Shown: positions 13,493 to 25,021, counted from the stretch's first letter. The stretch: 64,000 nucleotides of DNA from Acanthaster planci (GCF_001949145.1 NW_019091355.1:3534476-3598475); one strand, 5' to 3'. Made by a program: numbers and translations. The notes: a model not told the origin generated them from the sequence alone.

Positions 13493-13557
13493 TTATTCTT
13501 AGCTGATTTTACATAATAACTAATAATTGGTTATTATGTAAAATCAGCAAAGAATAA
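13493..13557. repeat. 28 bp inverted repeat with 9-base loop
   Basis: Arm 13493-13520 (ending GCTGATTTTACATAATAAC) and arm 13530-13557 (starting GTTATTATGTAAAATCAGC) are reverse complements with a single mismatch. The loop is TAATAATTG. The stem is AT-rich, and the element may be a very small MITE or a recent palindromic insertion. Confidence 0.85.
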
Positions 13558-16500
13558 CTATTGTAGATGGCATTGTGACACCACCTTTACTATATTTGTA
13601 GTACAGGTGGTAAGTACTGAAAGGGGTATATTGTACCTTTCCAAACAGTCATGTTTATGCTTTGCAGAGGTCTCATGCTTTCTACATATTGGACGTGATC
13701 GGTCGATGTGTGTAATCACATGATCTTTGGGCAAAACTGTTTCAAAAAAGGGAAGTAAAATTGGAGATTTCATGCAGAATCGACCAAGCATTCAGAACAA
13801 TCTGGTGATCATGCTCATTGACTGATCTAGTCCAACAGATATTTTTGTAGGAATGTAAAATTTATGGTGATCCTGAAAAAAAAAAATTCTAACATGGTCT
13901 CTGGACATCCAAGTCTAACCAGCCAGACAGCCACAGCTCAGCAGCTGCATTCATTACTCATATGAATCCCACAATATCATTGTTGATATGGTTGAAGAAA
14001 ACCGTGACATACTACCTTACAATTTTACAAAGCAAAACAAGTCACTGTTGATGGCATCGCTGATGGTCCATCACAGGCTTAGGCCAACATCCCATCCATC
14101 ATGGCACATGATCGAATTTGTTACTGCATCGCAGTGTATGCAAATTGCAATGCACCAAGTCAGTGGGCCTACACATGAAAACACAAGTTTTTCATTCATA
14201 GTTTCTAAAACCCACAAATAAACCAATGACAAACTCACCTTACTCAATGTCTTAGAGGTGTGATTGGAGCTACCTGAACTGAGACATAGTTGGGATTTTT
14301 CTTTTCAAAAATGTTAATCCTGACGTCACTGGCTAAAAAAAGACGACGGACCGAACAAATCTATCGGCGATGTGTGACAAACGAGCGAGCAAGGTAGGTT
14401 GGCGGTGTCTTCTTTTCGACACTGGAATAAATTCGACCGACTGATCTACACGAAATTTCCACTAAGTGATGGTAATGACGTTGGAATATCATCCATAGAT
14501 TTGTAATTAATACATCATCTTCACTTGCGGTAATTTCCCAAATTCTTATCTTAGCACTATGACATTCGTTCAGAAGCCTGTGCCGAAAAATCCCAGCAAA
14601 TGCTAATGAATGGATATCGTCCCGTCAGGCGTGACGTCAGCGATTTGTGCGTACCAAATTCATAAACTTTTTTCAGTACTTTCTTTACATAAAAGCAAGC
14701 CAAATCGGTAAGCAACCACTTCCCCGGGAAAAGACAACAATTCATTGGGCCGTTTCCGTTCAAGATGAACTATTTTATGTACATAAACCCTGCCAGTCTA
14801 GTCAAATGTACCTTTAATGGGACAAATATGTTTGGGGAAAAAAAAGTACGTCAAAATTAACTATTAGGATGACTTATGTCTACTTTAACGCAACAGAAGT
14901 TATTATGAAAGAGGGCGCTATTACAGATCTACCATCAAGCGGTTGAATGATGGGTGTGGTCGGTAATATTTTTGTAACAACTTCAGAATTTATTAAATTT
15001 GCCCTAAAATTAATCCATCCAAGGGAAAAACATAATTTTAATATTTTGACTCTTAACTTTTGTACGATTGGAAATGTTGAAGGCTTAGCATGGAATAAAG
15101 TGACTGCACAGGACTTAATCATACCAAAGGATGCTTATTAAAGCGCCTCAACTTTTCACTATTCCTTTATTCAACTGAGCAACATCTGTATCGATCCAAA
15201 ATCTGGACCTGTAATTCCTTAATCAGCACGCAGAGGTCATTCAAGCCACTGGCGTCCATCTTAAGTGCTGAATACAAAAAGTAATACAAAGGATTACTTG
15301 CCGCCGCTAATTAATTTCGTTGGCGGCATGGCATCAATAGTTCCAACGCTGAGCGTGCCTACCACCGTCGCCTTTGATTCGACACGGTAGTCGGCGGTGG
15401 CTTCAGCCGGTTAAATTTAAAAGGCTTTGCAAGTCAGATTTTTTTTTCATAGATGTCTATTTTTGGTCATCACTCTCTCCACAGGAGAGAGGGCGCTATA
15501 CCTACAAGACAAAACCACAATCAGAGTCGGTCTTACACTGTACAGTATTTTCTTTACTCCCAAAGCACCATATGGATGATTTGTATGACATATCAAAGTG
15601 CATATCAGACACATATTCTGATGACAACATTAACCATAATGATATAACCTGTCGTCTCCCGAACAATATATTGATACTTTGTTTTTCTGTGGAAACGGTT
15701 TATGACTCAGAAACATCAATTAGGATAAATGATATGTCCAAGCAGTGCTTGTTAATCCGAGTATGTAACACAGAACATAAATGATAAAAATAATGCTCAA
15801 CACTGTCTAATTAAGGTAGTGGCCTGATTACTCCAGTCAACCATCGATGTTAACACCAGTGATGCAAAGAAAATAGAACACGCTATAATGCTGTAATGTG
15901 CAGAGGGAAATTCCCATTACATAAAAAAAGAGCGCTTCACCGATCATTTGCTTGTAACGAACATTCGTCATCATAATACTTTAAGAAGTCTGTTCTTAAA
16001 TATGCCATGTGCAGATTTCATCAAGGGGTGGAGCCAAGATACTGTGACAAATGATGGCACCCCGTAGATTGCAACACAAAAGCTTTTGGGGGGAGGGGGT
16101 GTGTGGATGAGATCGCCTACTGAGGGCCCAACCTTATCCCCACAAAGCGTGACCCAAATCTCACAAAATGAGTGCCGAGCCTTTCCAAAGGCTATTTTCT
16201 CTCAGTAATATTGTATTACTTTGCATCAGCAAGAGCAAACTGAACTTATGGGCTGTAAATAAAGAACATTTTAACATTTTTTAGAGCATACCCCCCCCCG
16301 GAAACAATTTAAAATCAGTTCCGAAATACCTTTTCAGAGTCCCTGAAAGGAAAAGACCTTGGCTTTGTTGCGAGAAACATGGGTCTTTTTAAACCATAGT
16401 GCTACCAAAACCTTTGGGAGGCATGAGTAAAATGCTGAATAAATCAAGATGACTGCCTCCAAATCGTTGGAAGGTATATCAAGGTCCAAGAAAATTCCTC

Positions 16501-17897
16501 ATGACCTTAGCTCAACTGATACATTTGCCAACTATTGCCATTACAGATAAAAGCTTGCTTCCTCCTAAAATGCACATTTCTTTGTTTGAGAACCTTTCGT
16601 AAGATACACATCTTAAACCTGAAATAAAATAAAAAATAAAGCATTTCTATTATACATTTGTTCAACAAAACACTAATTTGTCCACTTACTGTTTGTGATC
16701 TGTACACATTACGCATACATATTAAATTTACAAACAGGTCAAAAACATCGGTCTGGCCTACATGATAACAGTCGACTGATCTTGAAATAACAACACTAAC
16801 GATGTCATCCACGTTGACAAACTTCTGTGAGAAGCCACACACGCTCAAATACACATGCGGAATGCACTCACAGCATCAAAACCTTAAATCCGTGTTCAAA
16901 ATGACCAGGTATTTACTTCTATGAAGAATCTGTACAAAATATATCAACTGAAAGAATAAAAATCAAGGTCACTACCATAAGACATAGGCTTTATGCACAG
17001 CAGATTTCTTAGACCACGTCAATCACGTGCTTCTCGATAAATCTTTACAAAAGTTAACGTCACAGTTCACTAGACTGATGCACTATATCATAAAAAATTG
17101 ATATAGAAATAAGATAAATATAAGCAGAAATCACATAAGGCCCCTTACAATTACAAGATTCAAGCACTTGATTAAATCGTCCAGGTGTTTTCTTTTATAA
17201 ATCTAGAAAGTCAATAGAAAATGTACTTCCATGCAATAACACGACTTGAGTTGCTACAAAAAGGCACAATGGTACAGACTGTACAAACGCTTGCAGCTAT
17301 TTCACAAATAGCTTTGAAGAGTTATAAAAATAGACGTTTTGCACTCTTAAATAAAAGCAACCACGCTGACGTCAGACTGTTGAAAGTATCTAAACTGAAG
17401 AAATTGAGGGGAGAATTCTTGCAAGTTGGAGGTGATCTAGTGCCCAGAGGTAAGCCATTCTGGGGTTAACACTTAAAAATATATCCACAACACCAGGTTG
17501 TGCAAATGTCATTTTTGCATTTGTCTATGAATTTCAGGCAAGCTGGAACGTGGTGATACAAACACCTACGACCGACGTGTTGCTCACAACGGCTGTTAAC
17601 AGGTGAGAAGTGGAACAAAGATACTTGACCTTTTCCAGAGCTGGTAGTAACTCGGGTGGTCTTAACAGGTAAGCAAGAGAGGACAAGATTGAAAATGGCA
17701 TGAATTGAAAATTCTGCTGGCTAGTATGTGCAATGTACATACCGCATGGCTTAAGTTCTATGGCATAGGGCATTCTTGAATCCTAAGGAACGCAAACGTA
17801 ATGAGACTGCAGGGTAATATGGGACACATGAACTGAAATCAGTGCCTGATTGATAATAATACCCTCCCCACTGGACCATGAGTGACCAGAAGCAGGT

Positions 17898-17903
17898 TTT
17901 ATT
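17898..17903 (-). terminator. Candidate poly(A) signal of the RhoGAP gene
   Basis: TTTATT on the plus strand reads AATAAA on the minus strand, about 320 bases past the stop codon at 18221. It is the first canonical hexamer I noticed downstream of the stop. No transcript supports it, and the motif is common in AT-rich DNA. Confidence 0.35.
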
Positions 17904-17963
17904 TCCCGAAGCTGAAGGGCGGCCAGGTTGCTTAGCTTTTACTGATATCTCCCAGGCTCTCTC

Positions 17964-18085
17964 TGTGTCTAAAATTTACTTGGCTTTGGCTTACAGTTAC
18001 ACGCAACTCTATGGGAAGTGGCTGAAGTCACTGTCATAGACTCGTGTGTAAAATTTCAAGCCGCAGAGAAGTAATTCAGATATGG
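17964..18085. mobile_element. Foldback MITE, family C, diverged copy
   Basis: The left arm (GTGTCTAAAATTTACTTGGC, then TTTGGCTTA) and right arm (TAAAATTTCAAGCCGCAG, then AGTAATTCAGATA) are diverged inverted repeats. They share the plan of 23317-23443, where the arm reads GTGTCCAACTTACTTGGC then TATGGCTTGAAATTATGC. It lies in or next to the RhoGAP 3' UTR. Confidence 0.5.
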
Positions 18086-18220
18086 CTGCAGTACAGGCTG
18101 CTGTATCCTGCTGGAAGCTGGCGCCAACCACGTTAGGGTTTTTTCTTTTTTGGTACTGGTGTGCCGGTGACCTCAGGGGTCAAACTCGAAATGTAGACTG
18201 CGGCAGTGTGATTAGCCAGG

Positions 18221-18307
18221 TCACTTGGGTCCGTACTCCGCGATGAAGGCATTCAACTGCTTCAACAGCTGCTTGTTCCGCTCCTCTGTCGCTTTCTTAG
18301 CTGCCTC
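18221..18307 (-). CDS. ARHGAP22/24/25: RhoGAP gene, terminal coding exon
   Basis: The acceptor CCTCTCCAG precedes 18307. The 29 codons read EAAKKATEERNKQLLKQLNA, then FIAEYGPK and the stop TGA (18223-18221). They continue the coiled coil of the previous exon in phase 0. They resemble the final coil of ARHGAP24/25, where a similar EDAEKRN-type segment precedes a short tail. This exon is easily missed because it is short. Confidence 0.9.
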   Translation of the reverse strand, partial: EAAKKATEERNKQLLKQLNAFIAEYGPK

Positions 18308-21300
18308 CTGGAGAGGAGGGAAATAAAAGTATTGATCAAAATCATATTAAATCAATCATATTATATCAATCATATTCAATCATGACAGATGTTCCTTCCT
18401 CTGCATGCCATGTCAGGCCTTGCCTCGTCCGTCACGGAGAAACTGGTGTATTTAAAATTTCTTGGTTAGTCATACATGTACAACCCCAAATATAACAGGT
18501 ATTGGCCAGAAACTGTTGGCCACAATCACTGATCCTTCGCTTGCGTGATGCCAATTTACTTTCCACAGTGTGAAATCCTGCCTGCCTATAGACAGTGGTG
18601 CTGTGTGCAGACCTGATACATGTGTGCAAATTAAGAGTAGAATACAAGGCACAACCTATTACGTTGAATGTCAAGCCAAACAACCAAGTGCAAAACTTAA
18701 AAAATGAAGAGTTCATGTCCAAAATGCGATAAGTGCCATTTTGGTACCTTTCAGAATCCGACCCTCTCTCAGTTACCTGAGGTCAGTTCCTCCTTCTCTT
18801 AGACAGCTAAAGACAACTTCGATGAGTTCAGGGACACATAGTACACTGCTAAAGTTCTTCCACATTTCATACTTGAGGAAAAATTGTATGTTTTTCAAAT
18901 GGATGTATCTCACGTTGGAAACAGACCCTTCAAATAGCGATGCATGTTTTGCAGAATAAAACTGGCGTTGCATTAGTAAGAAAAAGTTGACAAAACTCTT
19001 CCTTTACTTTTGAAGGACTGTTGAGGGTATGCGGCAACGTCATTTTATACTGACCTTAAGTGTTGCTGACGGCACATAATTGAAAGATAATCTTCAAACT
19101 ACAAGATGACAAAATTCATTAGAAAAGATATTCTGCTATCTTTGCAAACAATCAAGTATTGCAAGAGTACGCATCCCGTCACAATCTCACTTACTCAGGG
19201 GTCACATTACTGCTGTTTACATGCTCAGGAGCACACCTGCTTTAGCATGAGTAATGCACTCGAACACAGCCCTAGGTTTAAGCAATTAATTACCTCATTC
19301 CTGAGTTGTATCTCCAATCCTTCGCACTTGATTTTCCATTTTACCAACTTCTGTTCATACTCCTCCTGGCGAGTACGCATGTCAAGCTTCAGGGCTGCAT
19401 TTTCCTCCAGCAGTTTCAGATGAGATGAGGAGATGTTGCTGGGAGGGTTTAAGGTTGCATTCTCCGGAGTCCCTGCCGTCAGGTCCACTCCCATGGAGGT
19501 GGAGTTTATCTCGGAGGTCTGAGGCTTACCGGAGCCCGGCAGGAGAGGCGACGGCAGAGGCCGCTCCAGACTTGAAAGAGCTTCCTGGTTGCTGAAGTGC
19601 AAGGTGTTTGGTGACGCCGGCGTAATGGTGGCATCGAGATCAATCTGCGAGGTGTTCTTAGAGTTCGCTTCCGAGTTGCCACACAAGTGTTCACTGCTCG
19701 ATTCAAGGGTGCTGGAGTCTGACAATGAGGTATCGTCGTGGAAACCGAATGCACCATCTACACTGTAGCTGCGCTTGCCCAAACCGGTGTCAGATGGGAC
19801 CTTTATCCAGTCTGAATCAAGGTCGATCAGGAGATTCTCGTAATTAACTCTGTCCTTCTTGTCTCTTGGAGCCGGAACGGGGGCGTTTGCAACTTTATCC
19901 TTGAGCTCCTTCAGTAGGTCCAGACTCTCTGGTGAAGATGTTATGTTGCGCCCCGTCTTCCTCGGGGGTGGGGTTGGACTGCTCCCTTTGGTTCGGAAGT
20001 CAATCTGGTCATTGGGTGGGAACATCTCCTCATGCTGGCGGATTAGCAGGTGCAGGAACTTCTGGCTCATGGAGGTGGTCTCCATCAGCGAAGTGGCATT
20101 CTCCAGGGGTGGCCGGAAGATGTTGGGGCCGAAGACGGTGGCCAGGTTGAGCATACTCATGCGGTTTTGGCTCTCATAGCTCTGCACATCATGCAGGAAC
20201 TCGCACAGGTACTTGAGCAGGTTGTAGTTGGTGCGAGGCAAGAGTGCCAACTGTCGGATAAGCTCCTTCTTGCCCTCCTCCTCGTGGTCGCAGTAGAGCT
20301 TGATGCCGTTGTAGAAGTTCTCATAGTGCTGCCAAGGGATCAGGGGCTCGGGCAGCAGGCGGAGGTACAGCTTGAGCAGCGATGCGATGGTGTGGATGTC
20401 CGTGTTGCTGGCCTTGAAGTCGGGCTTCTCGCCGCAGTCAAATCTCTCCTGGAGCTCCTTGATCAGACTGACTCGTCCTGGCAGCCTGTGATGTGATGTC
20501 CAAGAGAAAAAGGGTTAAAACAGGTGCACGGGCTAACGGAGTCATCCAAACATGGGCCTGCCTACAATGTGCATTTTTGAGCTATTCTAAAAACTGCTAA
20601 GCATATGATTTTGCAGTTTGAACAGACGAAACTGAACACCAGCCAAAATTTCATGTGAGCTTATGGCTTTAAGACTGGTTGTCTGCTGGCAATGGTTTCT
20701 GTTGAGTGGATTTGTGGCCATTCTAAAAGCTGTTCTCACTTTGCAAAACCAGAATCAAATTTCCCAAAGCAGCTGAACAGCAAGTGTTGCGAAGCAACTT
20801 GAAACCACCACAACTCTTGGCCTGCAAAGGATGTCCAGTTATACACTGAAGAAGAGCTTAAAGATGGACAAAAAGTGCATTTATGAAAAACTCATCAAAG
20901 AAACCCTTTAAAGCAAAAGCCACCATACAAAATTTGGGCCAGTAATCTGTTGCAGCCAAGCATAAAATAATCTACACTGTACGTGTAAAATGCTACAAGC
21001 TTAGAAACACAGTGGGGGCACCAGACAGGAGCTCCAAGGATCCAACTCTTGTCCGCGCTCGGCGAGTGTTGTGAGTAGGAAACAACTCACCTGAAGATGC
21101 CTTCCTCTTGCAATCCTCGTTCCCGGAGCTGCTCCACGCATTGCTCTACAATGGACGGGATCTGTTTGGTGCTTGTGGTGCTCTCGTTAGTAATGGTGTC
21201 CAAGAGACTCTGGCCAAATATTCCTACAGAAATATGTTGCAAAGATACAACTATTTAAAGGCATTCCTTCATTGGGAAAGGGTTCCTACACTTTTTTTTA

Positions 21301-24300
21301 GGGGGGGAGGGGTAATATTCCATGGAATGGCTGTGCACAGAGACTTGCTGAGCACAAGAACTCTTTGCCTAGCTACAACGGGTTACCAACCAAAATGTAT
21401 GCCACCTATACTGCTCGAAACTGGCTCTCAGCTGAATACAGCCAGGCATGTAAATGTAGGGAGCAATCATTTCCGCCAAACAGCTGCACAAAATTGGACA
21501 CAGTTGTTTGTTGCAATCTTTTTTTCATCAAAACGTAGCTCAACTAACGTTTGCTGAGAAACTATTTCGAAGTGTGATCTCACACTGGCCTTTTTTCTTC
21601 AATGGTGTTCCTCAAATTTCCAACCACATGACATTTCTAAGCTAAACCTTATATTCTTATTTATTTTTCCAAGAATAATCCCCAAAATTCAGAACCTGAA
21701 CCAAACAATACTTTCAAGCCCCAGGTGACTCAACATTGGCTGCTCAAAGCATTTTGACACTTAACCAATCAGAGAATGATTTTACACCTGATGACAAGAA
21801 TTTTGCATTAAAAAGGGCATCGAAACAAAACAGGCCGTGTCATTTTTTGTTCAAGAACGTAGGCCAACCCGACAAAAACTTGTCCCCTGATCTTCCTGTT
21901 GCACCATTCCTGTCCAAACCAGCGACGGCTTGGCATCTTGCCAGGGTCCCCCTTCCCAGTGATGCAGACATGCCACCACTTCCTCACCTCCACCCTTCTG
22001 CTTGTAGATGGCCCGTCTCAACACCTGCATCCACTCATCCACCTCTTGCTGACTGGGTGCCCAGAGGAGGAATGTCTCATGGTTGGGGGTGAGTCTGCTT
22101 GGGCCATCTGAGCCTAAAGACAAACAATTAAACCAGGAAGAGTGAAAGTATTACACTTTCATGTAACATTCCTGTGCATGCTCAACTGAACACAGAGATT
22201 GGAACAATGTTTCTATGTAATCTGCTACACCCTCCAAGTCGTCCTTGAGGTAAAGAAATATGGTGTTCAAATTGGATCGAGCTGGATTAGTTTCACGGCT
22301 AAGTACGTGTAAGTTACACCAGAATATGGGAGAGGAGGCTGTTTGAGTGATCTATTTTGTGGGCGGGAGAAATAGTGGTTATCTTCTAAAACATTTAATT
22401 TTCTTATGGGACTGGTTACATGAGAGGATTCGTTGCAAAAGAGGGAAATGCTTTAACCCTGACACTCCTCAGTCCTCCAACAGGTGAAGGATTTAGGAAG
22501 GTTAGGGTTAAAGAACTAATCTGTAACAACTGGTACAGGCATGTTGTGGTCGGTGAGTGAAAAATGTTGCTGGCTTGAATGCTGTTCAACTACATCGGTT
22601 TTAACACACTGTAAATTCAAAATACGAATACACGTTCCAAATGTGTTCCACAACTGGACTGATAACTGGAGTATTCTGTCCCAAGAAGACATGACTGAGC
22701 TGAAGTGTGCCGAGTCTTGCTGTCACAGGAATATGAGATCATCAACCACAAAAGGGATGTTGAGATTGCAGTGCAGTCATCAAGTTCATCAGAAGTCAAG
22801 TCCCTAGTCCAGTCACAAGACACAGGGGATCAACAGCGATACAGGGATACCCTTGTTGTCGTAGGTCATTTAAATGGCTAACGAATGAGACTTGTTATAG
22901 GTCTGCAGGATGGACCGTGAACAAATTATGGGAGGCCTGTGGTATAAACATCATAGAAACCTATCTCTTTTTGATCTGAGTTGCCTGTTTACAAACAGAT
23001 CACAACGTTTAAAACACTGAATTGAAACAACTGGGTCTTCTCAGAACGTTCCTGCTTGTAAAGGACATTAGCTTCCGTGGGTTTCCACAAACCTTCCATA
23101 CTTTAATAGCTAGTGACTTAGGCTGAGACTTGTGATGTTGAATGCCTTTTGATTAACTCGTGATGGACGAGACAAGAACACTACAAATCACGTACGTGAG
23201 GGTAATCATGCCCTTCACTGGTAAATTTTCTGTACCCCGAAATGCACTGAGATTCAGAACAGGAAGGAAAAAGCAATGCATTAGACAGCTTTGTGCAAAA
23301 TTACATGTACCTCAGCTTAGGCCGTGTCCAACTTACTTGGCTATGGCTTGAAATTATGCACTAGTATGTGATAGTGACTACATCCACTTCATAGAGTCAT
23401 GCATAATTTCAAGCCACAGCCAAGTGATTCAGACACCGCCTTAAATCTACCGGTAGAATTGAGAAATTCTTCAATTTGGCATCTCTCAGTGAGAAAGGAT
23501 AAATCTGTGACAGCATTTTAAAAAAAAATCAGGAATGGGCAAGCAACTAAGAGGTCTGTGTAAGGCTTTGCACAAGACCTTGCAAGGTTGCTCACTAATA
23601 TAGGGGAAGCAAATAGGGAAATAGAAAGTATATGGGAACATGGGAAGTGAAAAAACTTCAGGAAGGAAATCAGCTAATCTAAGGAAAACTTGTACCGAAT
23701 CAAACAAACTTTCAGAGCGAAAGTGTGCGTACAGCATGTATATACAGGCATGTACACGTGTGGCCCCTTAAAAAGTTTTGAGGAAGTTCTGCATGTGTCG
23801 GTCTCCATGGTTCTTCAGTGAAAGGGGGAAATTCAATTGGCCGTCTGGCCAGACAGGCTGATCAAAATCAAATGTCAGCAGATTTTTTGGGATGGATATC
23901 GGCCAATAACTGCAGTGCTCGGTGCCTCTCTGGAGTGATGGGGACGGCTGCCTGAGGATGAACGTATGCGGAAATTCTGCAGAACATTAAGTACCACTGT
24001 AAGACACGACCGACACAAAAGGACTCAAGTACGGTAAAAAGCAGGGTAATTCCGCTACTATCCAATAGTTTCATTAGGAAAGAGAAACACAATCATGTGC
24101 ATACACAGATGGGTTACTTTTCCCAACTGACCCTCCTAGTCTTTGGACGGTCACAGACTGTCAAAAGTTCAGTCCACTTCCCCAGTACAGTATATGTACA
24201 TGTACAGGTACATGTATACGTGTAGACATATCACCTTTCATTTGACTGATTTTAAACTGAAAGAACAGCTCTGTCCTAGTGTGTGTTTGCAGGAGTTAAA

Positions 24301-24755
24301 GAGGTCAGTTTATCATTAGCTTTATGAACCACAAGTTTTATCTGCCTGAACAGAACCACTAAAAACCTAAACAAGCAAAAACCAACCACAACAAACAGCT
24401 GCAACAGTATTTTGATTCATCTCCCATTTCCCTTCTCAGAAAACCCCTCCCTCCCCCCCCCAAAAAAAACCCTGAACAAAAATTCACCTGGTAGAATTTC
24501 AAACAGGAGTTTCCCCGGTTCGTCCAGATTCACCTGCCGCTTCTCCACGCGGTTGTTGCGCAGCGGTATGGAGCCCAGCGGTCGCGGGTCATCCTCCCGC
24601 AGGAAGTAGTGGAGGTACTCGCCCTGCAGGACAAAGTAGCGGCGCTGCCACGATTTGAAGGGCCCGCCCTGCTTCTTCAGCCAACCCGTGTGGGTGACGT
24701 CTTCCCGGGACAGGCTAAAGCTCCTATCGGTCATCCTGCGGTGTGGATAACTCTC
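18221..24755 (-). CDS. ARHGAP22/24/25: PH-RhoGAP-coiled-coil protein, ARHGAP22/24/25 family (gene span, five exons)
   Basis: A GTPase-activating protein for Rho-family GTPases, probably Rac/Cdc42, acting at membranes and cortical actin. Joined exons: 24755-24488, 22113-21988, 21223-21091, 20485-19294 and 18307-18221; all four junctions preserve frame. From the ATG at 24734-24732 the product is about 594 residues, in the range of human ARHGAP22, 24 and 25 (roughly 650-750). An N-terminal PH domain (about residues 15-122; GWLKKQGG, RRYFVLQG, DEWMQVLRRAI) is followed by a RhoGAP domain (about 145-325) with the catalytic arginine finger in EEGIFRLPG (R169), the KLYLR helix (K207, R211) and the LATVFGPNI asparagine (about N290). 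Then come a Ser/Pro-rich linker with PTPPPRK and a C-terminal coiled coil (about 523-590). Domain order and coil match the family. The gene diverges from PTPN13. The single gene resembles all three vertebrate paralogues, so it is best called their co-orthologue. Confidence 0.93.
19294..20485 (-). CDS. ARHGAP22/24/25: RhoGAP gene, long exon: rest of RhoGAP domain, linker, coiled coil
   Basis: The acceptor CATCACAG precedes 20485 and the donor AATGAG|GTAATT follows 19294. The exon encodes LPGRVSLIKELQERFDCGEK, IASLLKLYLRLLPEPLIPW, LPRTNYNLLKYLCEFL and MLNLATVFGPNIFRP, then about 200 linker residues rich in Ser, Thr and Pro (PTPPPRKTGRN is a candidate SH3 ligand). The end is heptad-like: LLEENAALKLDMRTRQEEYE and KLVKWKIKCEGLEIQL. 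Much of the linker is not conserved with vertebrate paralogues that I recall. Confidence 0.93.
21091..21223 (-). CDS. ARHGAP22/24/25: RhoGAP gene, exon encoding start of RhoGAP domain
   Basis: The acceptor ATTTCTGTAG precedes 21223 and the donor TTCAG|GTGAGT follows 21091. It encodes GIFGQSLLDTITNES, then IPSIVEQCVEQLRERGLQEE and GIF. The last codon is split AG|G, giving the catalytic arginine across the junction with the next exon, where LPG continues the arginine-finger motif. Confidence 0.93.
21988..22113 (-). CDS. ARHGAP22/24/25: RhoGAP gene, exon encoding second half of PH domain
   Basis: The acceptor GTCTTTAG precedes 22113 and the donor GGAG|GTGAGG follows 21988. The exon encodes SDGPSRLTPNHETFLLWAPS and then the C-terminal PH helix QQEVDEWMQVLRRAIYKQKG. 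At 126 nt it is phase 1 at both ends, so skipping it would delete the end of the PH fold without a frameshift. Confidence 0.93.
22451..22513. mobile_element. Short inverted repeat with TTTAACCCT termini, family D
   Basis: CTTTAACCCT at 22451-22460 is matched exactly by AGGGTTAAAG at 22504-22513. Inside are CTGACACTCCTCAGTCCTCC and GGATTTAGGAAGG. The termini resemble the 47228-47550 element (TTTAACCCTAACAG). A GAGGACTGAGGATG fragment near 43193 is the reverse complement of similar interior sequence. Confidence 0.5.
23317..23443. mobile_element. Foldback MITE, family C
   Basis: TTAGGCCGTGTCCAACTTAC, then TTGGCTATGGCTTGAAATTA, then TGC pairs with GCATAATTTCAAGCCACAGC, then CAAGTGATTCAGACACCGCC. 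The arms are about 43 bases with a few mismatches and enclose a loop of about 40 bases. TTA flanks both ends and may be the target duplication. The terminal AGGCCGTGTCC is shared with family B (9438-9559, 29410-29532), suggesting related transposase recognition. Confidence 0.75.
24488..24755 (-). CDS. ARHGAP22/24/25: RhoGAP gene, exon encoding start and first part of PH domain
   Basis: The acceptor TTGTTTAG lies immediately upstream of 24755 and the donor CCAG|GTGAAT is at 24488/24487. Candidate ATG 24734-24732 gives MTDRSFSLSRED before the PH core TGWLKKQGGPFKSWQRRYF. The seven codons between the acceptor and the ATG (ESYPHRR) are open, so translation could instead enter from an upstream exon such as 31242-31487. 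The exon ends in phase 1 within LLFEILPG. Confidence 0.92.
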
Positions 24756-24772
24756 CTAAACAAATTGACAGC

Positions 24773-24804
24773 AAAAAACAAACAAACAAACAAACAAACA
24801 AACA
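24773..24804. repeat. (CAAA)n microsatellite
   Basis: About seven uninterrupted CAAA units lie just upstream (in gene sense) of the PH exon acceptor. On the sense strand of the RhoGAP gene they read as a GTTT-rich tract, close enough to influence splicing of the first PH exon. Confidence 0.9.
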
Positions 24805-24935
24805 GAAAGAAAATGTTACTATTAAACTTATGATCAACTATTTCTGGTGATGAAATCCAGAGAATTCTAAAAAGCACCCATCAGCTTCCAAGCCGGAAGA
24901 AACCTGCAGAGAGGAGACAATGAGAAGCGGTTTCG

Positions 24936-24963
24936 GTTATGGAGGTTCGGTTATGGAGGTGGG
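24936..24963. repeat. 14 bp direct tandem duplication
   Basis: The unit TCGGTTATGGAGGT occurs twice in direct succession between the PH exon and the upstream candidate exon. No function is apparent. Confidence 0.7.
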
Positions 24964-25021
24964 CCAAAAATCCCAGAGGCATATTCAGGTAGGGACTGCA
25001 GCCAAATCCATTCAATCCGTG

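Larger units (their letters stand above)
1..18220. other. Intergenic region downstream of the RhoGAP gene, repeat-rich
   Basis: No open reading frame here looks like a conserved protein. The longest (for example 8519-9010 plus, 163 codons) have no recognisable domain and no good splice or composition signal. The stretch holds many TACATGTA-type palindromes, especially in 1-12800, and several inverted-repeat elements listed separately (212-458, 2703-2935, 6727-6876, 9438-9559, 11637-11811, 13493-13557, 17964-18085). The last few hundred bases before 18220 should include the 3' UTR of the minus-strand RhoGAP gene. Confidence 0.7.
20486..24487 (-). other. Introns 2-4 region of the RhoGAP gene
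   Basis: The introns between coding exons are 20486-21090, 21224-21987 and 22114-24487 (the further intron 18308-19293 lies downstream). Apart from the inverted repeats at 22451-22513 and 23317-23443 and a TACATGTA cluster near 24197, I see no additional gene. Open frames inside are short and featureless. Confidence 0.7.

Noticed and set aside
15374-15784. 136-codon plus-strand frame
   Set aside because: No recognisable domain or conserved pattern; composition like the surrounding intergenic DNA.
20050-20496. 148-codon plus-strand frame
   Set aside because: Antisense shadow of the RhoGAP-domain exon, whose minus-strand translation has clear family motifs.
24767-24810. Possible CRISPR-like short repeat
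   Set aside because: It is a simple CAAA microsatellite with no spacers; no CRISPR array is present and none is expected in animal DNA.
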